A stretch of DNA of 64,000 bases from Streptomyces canus (GTDB taxonomy: Bacteria; Actinomycetota; Actinomycetes; Streptomycetales; Streptomycetaceae), in the NCBI RefSeq assembly GCF_030816965.1, contig NZ_JAUSYQ010000002.1:4747501-4811500 (forward strand), read 5' to 3'. Positions 60,240-64,000 of the stretch are shown one piece after another. Position numbers and translations under genes: made by a program. How positions within the stretch are numbered: the stretch's first letter is position 1; every line of letters starts with the position of its first letter. The notes below the pieces were generated by a model that was given only the letters and a program-made list of their open reading frames with translations, did no database searches and had not been told where the DNA came from.

Positions 60240-60572
60240 CTAACTTTCCGGACGGCCTGGTCCGTCGTAGCCAGACAGACGGCGCGCGGTCTCCTCGGCG
60301 AGCCCGAACAGGGTGAGCGCCGTGTAGTCCGCGAGGGCCTGCCCGTGCTGCGTGGCCTCCTCGTCGGCGAGGACCGCAGCCTCCAGGTCCTGAAGGGCCT
60401 TGATCCGCGCCTGGTAGTCCTCCTGCTCTACGAAGCAACCCGGGCGGGCCAGTTCGGGCACAGCTCCAGCGGTGACTTCGATACGGCCGGCTGTGCCGTC
60501 CTCGTAAACGACGTGATAGACGGCCGATACAGGTTCTGCCGCCGCGACGCTTTCAAGCATGGTCGTCCTCAC
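60240..60572 (-). CDS. Small prophage protein, paralogue of 59184-59474
   Basis: 110 residues from GTG 60572, which overlaps the upstream stop (GTGA); ATG 60560 is an alternative. A beta segment (AVYHVVYEDGTAGRIEVTAG) leads into a helix (ARIKALQDLEAAVLADEEATQHGQALADY) and ends AEETARRLSGYDGPG, mirroring its cousin. The repeated pairing of this small protein with a larger tail protein suggests duplication of a two-gene module. Confidence 0.65.
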   Translation of the reverse strand: MRTTMLESVAAAEPVSAVYHVVYEDGTAGRIEVTAGAVPELARPGCFVEQEDYQARIKALQDLEAAVLADEEATQHGQALADYTALTLFGLAEETARRLSGYDGPGRPES

Positions 60573-61399
60573 AGACTGATCATCAAGCAGCGGATGATGC
60601 CGATGATCTGGGTGTAGCGGGCGCCACCCGAGCCCCGCCCGACCGTCGCATCGAACGTGACCGTCATCCGGCCGCCCGCGGGGATCGTGCCGCCCGCAAG
60701 CACCTTCGTTCCCTGCGCGTGAGCGCCCGAGATGGTGCTCGATCCGCTGTTGCGGGTGTAGTACATCTCGTCGCCGTCGAAGCCCGTCGCCGCTCCAGCA
60801 CCCGCGGGAAGGGTCAAGAACACGTCCACTTCACGCTCCACGACCACGAAGGCTGGGCGGCACGTGTCCGGGTTGGTGATCGTGGTGGAGAACGTGTCCG
60901 CCCTCTGGATCCTCCCCGCCGGAACCGCCCGGTTGTACGTCCGGGTCTCCCCGTACCGGGTCATGGAGACCTTGCCGCGTGGCTCCGAGCGCAGGACGCC
61001 GTTGCTGTCGCAGGCCACGACACCGCCGAAGGTGTCCACGTCGCACGCATACGGCCACGCCCCGGTGTTGGCCGTGACGGGCGCGCTGGCGGAGCCGTCA
61101 CCGGTGATGCCGCACCCCACGCTCACCGTCGCCGCCCCGGTGGGGACGAACAGGCCGCCGTCCGGGCCGATGGCGACGTTGTTTCCGGCCTGGCCGGACA
61201 GGTGCGCTGATACGACGCCGGTCGACGCGTCGTAGCTGATGCCGTCCCCGGCCGAGATACACGGGCGGACGTCCTCACAGCCGATGACGGCCGAGACCAC
61301 ATAAGGGTTCAGCGTGCTGCCCGCGCCCGTCACTTCGGCGTTCTCACCGGCGATGACCACGCAGTTGCAGCCGTCACCGCCACACTGACACCTGGCCAA
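60569..61399 (-). CDS. Prophage tail-associated protein, copy 2
   Basis: 276 residues starting at TTG 61399 (AAGGG-type site upstream), giving the N-terminus ARCQCGGDGCNCVV. The middle repeats CGITGDGSASAPV-type strands, and the C-terminal 130 residues match copy 1 (TITNPDTCRPAFVVVEREVD; GRGSGGARYTQIIGIIR). It is a tail-tip or fibre-type structural protein by context. The clustered N-terminal cysteines could bind metal. Confidence 0.7.
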   Translation of the reverse strand: MARCQCGGDGCNCVVIAGENAEVTGAGSTLNPYVVSAVIGCEDVRPCISAGDGISYDASTGVVSAHLSGQAGNNVAIGPDGGLFVPTGAATVSVGCGITGDGSASAPVTANTGAWPYACDVDTFGGVVACDSNGVLRSEPRGKVSMTRYGETRTYNRAVPAGRIQRADTFSTTITNPDTCRPAFVVVEREVDVFLTLPAGAGAATGFDGDEMYYTRNSGSSTISGAHAQGTKVLAGGTIPAGGRMTVTFDATVGRGSGGARYTQIIGIIRCLMISL

Positions 61400-61427
61400 G
61401 ACGCCCACCCTTCAAAGGTGATCTCGG

Positions 61428-61447
61428 CCCGGCCCACAACCAGCGGC
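61428..61447 (-). promoter_or_regulatory. Repeated phage leader element, copy 2
   Basis: Identical 20-mer to copy 1. On the transcribed strand it lies 9 nt after TAGACT and upstream of the gene starting at TTG 61399. Confidence 0.7.
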
Positions 61448-61494
61448 GTGAACGTCAGTCTACGGCGCGGGACAACGCCCCCAACTGCGGCAGC

Positions 61495-62217
61495 TCAGCC
61501 GTACAGCTCCACGATCACGCATCCCCCGCCGCCCGGGGCGCCGTTGACCGAGCCGCCGTAGGAGAGCCCGCCGCCCGCACCGGCGCCGAAGCCGCGCGGC
61601 CCGGTGCCGTTGCCTTCGCTGGCGCGCGCCTGCCCGCCGTGGCCCAGGTACGACTCACCGCCTGCGCCGGAAATCCCGTTGGTGCCGTTGAGACGGATCG
61701 CGCCTCCGCCGGGGGCGCCGCCCTGCGCGAACTGGCCGCGGCCGGCGAACGGGGCCGCCGCGCCCGACGACACGTCCGCCACCGTGCCCGAGGTCTGAAT
61801 CGAGTGTCCCCCGTCGCCCCCGTTGGCCGTCACGAACCCGCCGAAGGAACTGCTGCCGCCGGCCCCGCCGCTCGTCGCCGTCCCGCCCGCATCGCCGCCG
61901 GCACCCACCACGATCGTCTCCACAGCACCCAGCGACGACGCGGCAATCAGCTGCTCGCTGTAGCCGCCGCCCGCGCCTCCGGGGCGCACGATGCACTGAT
62001 TGGCGGCCGCGTTCGCTCCAGCCGAGCCGCCTCCGCCCCCCTGAACCCGGACGAACACCCTCGCCAGCCACGGGAAATCAGCTTTCCGGAACTGGAAGGT
62101 GCCCGGGTCGTTGTGGACGACGACCCGGCGAAGGCCCATCGTGCCCGGCTTCAGGCAGAGTTCACCGGTGTCCGAGTCCACCGTGAAGTAGTCGTCGCAT
62201 ACGCAGGCGCGCGCCAT
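61495..62217 (-). CDS. Glycine-rich phage tail protein
   Basis: 240 residues; GGGAGGGG precedes the ATG. The N-terminal ARACVCDDYFTVDSDTGELCLKPG resembles the short Cys motif of the two paralogues. After VVVHNDPGTFQF comes a long Gly/Ala/Ser-rich domain (VQGGGGGSAGANAA ... GGGGCVIVELYG), like the glycine-rich receptor-binding tips of tail fibres. It has its own copy of the leader element upstream. Confidence 0.75.
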   Translation of the reverse strand: MARACVCDDYFTVDSDTGELCLKPGTMGLRRVVVHNDPGTFQFRKADFPWLARVFVRVQGGGGGSAGANAAANQCIVRPGGAGGGYSEQLIAASSLGAVETIVVGAGGDAGGTATSGGAGGSSSFGGFVTANGGDGGHSIQTSGTVADVSSGAAAPFAGRGQFAQGGAPGGGAIRLNGTNGISGAGGESYLGHGGQARASEGNGTGPRGFGAGAGGGLSYGGSVNGAPGGGGCVIVELYG

Positions 62218-62245
62218 GAGAGCCCCTCCCGGGGAATCGCACGTG

Positions 62246-62265
62246 CCCGGCCCACAACCAGCGGC
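62246..62265 (-). promoter_or_regulatory. Repeated phage leader element, copy 3
   Basis: Identical 20-mer. On the transcribed strand it lies 9 nt after TAACCT, which overlaps the stop codon of the upstream collagen-like gene, and precedes the glycine-rich protein gene. Confidence 0.7.
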
Positions 62266-62277
62266 TACCCGCAGAGG

Positions 62278-62772
62278 TTAGCTGGCCGGTTCACCACTCG
62301 CAGTGACGTGCACCTGCACCCCCGCCCCAGCGGGCAGCAACGGCAGCAGGCCCAGGCCGAGAAGCGGCTGCGTCCGCCACACGCGGACCATCGCGCACTC
62401 GCCGGTCACCTGCTCCAGGGTCACCGTCACCGTGTGGTCGTCGCCCGGGTGAGGATCCACGGGCAGTGCGCTGATCACCGGGGCTTCTGCGAACGGCTCG
62501 GCGTACGTCCAGGTGGCGCGGCCGTCAGCGGCCGTCGTGAGGACTGCGGCGGCGGGTGCCGCGCCCCGTGGTCCGGGCGGCCCCGGCACACCCTGTTCCC
62601 CCGGCGGTCCCGGCACCCCCGGGACACCCTGCTCACCTTGCAGCCCCTGGTCGCCTTGGCGCCCACGTCGGCCCGGCTTCCGAGACAGCGTCCTCGACTG
62701 GCGGTTCAGGTCGCGCAGGACGCCGCCCATGGGGTCCAGGTTGCGCCGCGCTGCGGATCCTCGTATCGCCAT
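62278..62772 (-). CDS. Collagen-like phage tail fibre protein
   Basis: 164 residues. After a basic N-terminus come eleven or so Gly-X-Y triplets (residues ~35-70: GRRGRQGDQGLQGEQGVPG and onward), then a beta-rich C-terminal domain (VSALPVDPHPGDDHTVTVTLEQVTGE). Collagen stalks are frequent in phage fibres. The ATG shares one base with the upstream stop (TGATG), so it is coupled to the tail protein before it. Confidence 0.8.
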   Translation of the reverse strand: MAIRGSAARRNLDPMGGVLRDLNRQSRTLSRKPGRRGRQGDQGLQGEQGVPGVPGPPGEQGVPGPPGPRGAAPAAAVLTTAADGRATWTYAEPFAEAPVISALPVDPHPGDDHTVTVTLEQVTGECAMVRVWRTQPLLGLGLLPLLPAGAGVQVHVTASGEPAS

Positions 62773-63797
62773 CAGTCCCCCAGATCGCTGCTCAGCGGCG
62801 CAAGGGTGACCTGGACACTCTCGCCGTCTCCGTCCTCCGACACCTTCACGCCGCCGATCTTCAACCGCTGCCGCAGCGGCCGGCATGTCGCCGCGGTGGT
62901 GACGTCCACACACCAGCCCGGCACGAGCCTGGCCACGTCCACCGCAGCCTCCGGCGACAGGGTCACCTCGTCGGAACTAAGGAACACCGGCACCGGGTAC
63001 GCCGACGCACGCTTCGACCGCGCCGCCGACGCCCCCGAGGCACTCGTCGTCACCGAGGTCTCCTCCACGCTGCGCTCGAGCAGCCCGTAGTAGGAATCCA
63101 TACCGCCCGAGACGCCCTTGACACCGCTGTCTTCGTCGCCGTGCACGATGTAGCGAGTCACGAGCGCCGAGCCGTCCTCGGCGACGACCAGGCCCTCGGG
63201 GAAGTCGACGTCCGTGAGCGTGCCGACGCTCGCGTCCCAGTCCTCCGGCATGAGGACGATCGTTGAGCCGATGGCCGTGTAGTCGAGGCCGGTATCCGCG
63301 AGATCGCGGAGGTGGTCGCCGCTCTGCCCGATGTCCTCGGTGTACTGCCGTCCGCCCTCCACACCGGAGCGCCCGAGGATGTCCACGGTATGGCCCGGGT
63401 CATCCGGCGCGAACGCGTCCTCGATCAGCCAGCTCGCGATGTCGGTGAGGTCGGAGCCGTCGAACACGATCGACTCGTGCGGAACGCGCCGGTCAAGCCA
63501 CACCAGAATGTCGGAGGCCCACAGCTCCACCTTCCCGAACGACCACTCGGCCTGGATGATCGGCCCCTCCCACACGGTGACACCGTCGCGGGCAAGGACA
63601 AGCTTGTGACGCCACGTGCGCACCTTGCCGAGCTGTGCGCAGCAGTCGCCGTCCGGGTTGATGACGACGTGCGCCGTGCTCACGTCGTCCAGGATCCTCG
63701 TCCAGTCCACGGACACCAGCGTGTCCGCCGGCGTCACCACCGCTCCGCCCCGATCCACGATGTAGGCCGAGTGGACGCCACACCCTGCTGAAGACAA
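62772..63797 (-). CDS. Siphophage tail protein (Gp37-like)
   Basis: 341 residues from TTG 63797, chosen because the leader element and a G-rich site (AGGGGG) lie just upstream. The sequence (ADTLVSVDWTRILDDVSTAHVVI ... WASDILVWLDRRVPHESIVFDG ... DIGQSGDHLRDLADTGLDYTAIGSTIVLMPEDW) matches the tail proteins of actinophages described as ReqiPepy6 Gp37-like, which form part of the tail tip/baseplate. It is the first gene of the leftward unit in this window. Confidence 0.78.
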   Translation of the reverse strand: MSSAGCGVHSAYIVDRGGAVVTPADTLVSVDWTRILDDVSTAHVVINPDGDCCAQLGKVRTWRHKLVLARDGVTVWEGPIIQAEWSFGKVELWASDILVWLDRRVPHESIVFDGSDLTDIASWLIEDAFAPDDPGHTVDILGRSGVEGGRQYTEDIGQSGDHLRDLADTGLDYTAIGSTIVLMPEDWDASVGTLTDVDFPEGLVVAEDGSALVTRYIVHGDEDSGVKGVSGGMDSYYGLLERSVEETSVTTSASGASAARSKRASAYPVPVFLSSDEVTLSPEAAVDVARLVPGWCVDVTTAATCRPLRQRLKIGGVKVSEDGDGESVQVTLAPLSSDLGD

Positions 63798-63821
63798 CGG
63801 GCCCCCTGCGAGAGAAGGAGG

Positions 63822-63841
63822 CCCGGCCCAAAACCAGCGGC
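63822..63841 (-). promoter_or_regulatory. Repeated phage leader element, copy 4
   Basis: One base differs from the other copies (AAAACC in place of ACAACC). On the transcribed strand it lies 8 nt after TAGTCT and precedes the TTG 63797 tail gene. Confidence 0.65.
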
Positions 63842-63949
63842 ACGACGCCAGACTAAACGGCCCGAGCCGGCGGTAAGTCATCAGGCAGAGGGCTGGGGAA
63901 CGGTTGGGCGCTGTGAGACAGGAAGTCGGTCACGGTCCGGGGAGGAACA

Positions 63950-64000
63950 ATGTGGTTCTGGCGGAAGCGGACCAAGAAGAAGCGGCTGACTTCGGTGGGC
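63950..64000 (+). CDS. Start of an unidentified rightward gene
   Basis: GGAGG at 63941-63945 precedes ATG 63950, which opens 17 codons (MWFWRKRTKKKRLTSVG) before the window ends. The basic/aromatic start could be a membrane-proximal or small phage protein. It is divergent from the leftward tail unit. Confidence 0.45.
   Translation, partial: MWFWRKRTKKKRLTSVG

Overview
The window is high-GC actinobacterial DNA, almost certainly a Streptomyces chromosome. The evidence is strong third-position G/C, GTG and TTG starts, AfsR/SARP, ECF sigma and SpoIIE-type phosphatase genes, and a gene order in the first ~25 kb that I recognise as matching S. coelicolor around atrA (SCO4118) from memory. No database could be consulted; all identities are family-level readings of the translated sequence.

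Region 1 (1-33 kb) looks like conserved core. It holds a MarR regulator divergent from an MFS exporter, a PAS/PP2C/ATPase phosphatase, a type II NADH dehydrogenase divergent from an AtrA-like TetR regulator, and a membrane-tethered ECF sigma factor with an extracytoplasmic NPCBM-type domain. Next come a large SARP/NB-ARC regulator, an asparagine-synthase-like protein, a sporulation-type TPR regulator, an L-2-hydroxyglutarate oxidase, trmB and a PrsW-like membrane protease. An M23 peptidase follows, with a c-di-AMP (ydaO) riboswitch in its leader, then a decayed SpoIIE-type gene, tRNA-fMet and a two-component system. A MarR-controlled ribA / reductase-deaminase locus comes next, and the region ends with a cold-shock set of two Csp proteins, a DEAD-box helicase, a CBS protein and a small conserved protein.

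Region 2 (33-40 kb) is a junction zone: a degenerate tRNA-Lys-like gene, an MBL-fold hydrolase, a truncated transposase, an orphan tyrosine integrase divergent from a small excisionase-like HTH gene, a secreted seven-blade YVTN propeller made of 126-bp repeats, and an IS630-type remnant.

Region 3 (39.9-53.6 kb) is the most unusual part, a composite peptide-modification locus transcribed mostly right to left. It contains (a) a graspetide module (precursor, ATP-grasp ligase, PIMT-like methyltransferase) translationally coupled by GTGA overlaps and bracketed by 22-bp direct repeats; (b) a radical-SAM/SPASM enzyme overlapping by ATGA a 68-residue peptide ending in a Cys-Ser-Cys tail, followed by a strong terminator; and (c) a kinase-like protein, an HExxH metalloprotease, a glutamine-synthetase-family ligase coupled to an APC permease, and two coupled unknown proteins. 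A divergent XRE-TPR regulator coupled to a GNAT acetyltransferase lies at the head. A duplicated 94-bp end of the ligase gene, terminator included, flanks the protease.

Region 4 (53.6-57.4 kb) has an ECF41-type sigma factor with its FAD/NAD oxidoreductase partner, then a complete IS5-family element with a -1 frameshift signal and an extra passenger gene inside its inverted repeats. Region 5 (57.4 kb to the end) is a prophage tail/lysis segment (amidase, holin-like proteins, collagen-like and glycine-rich tail proteins). A 20-nt element recurs at the 5' leader of four transcription units there, each behind a TANNNT-like box.
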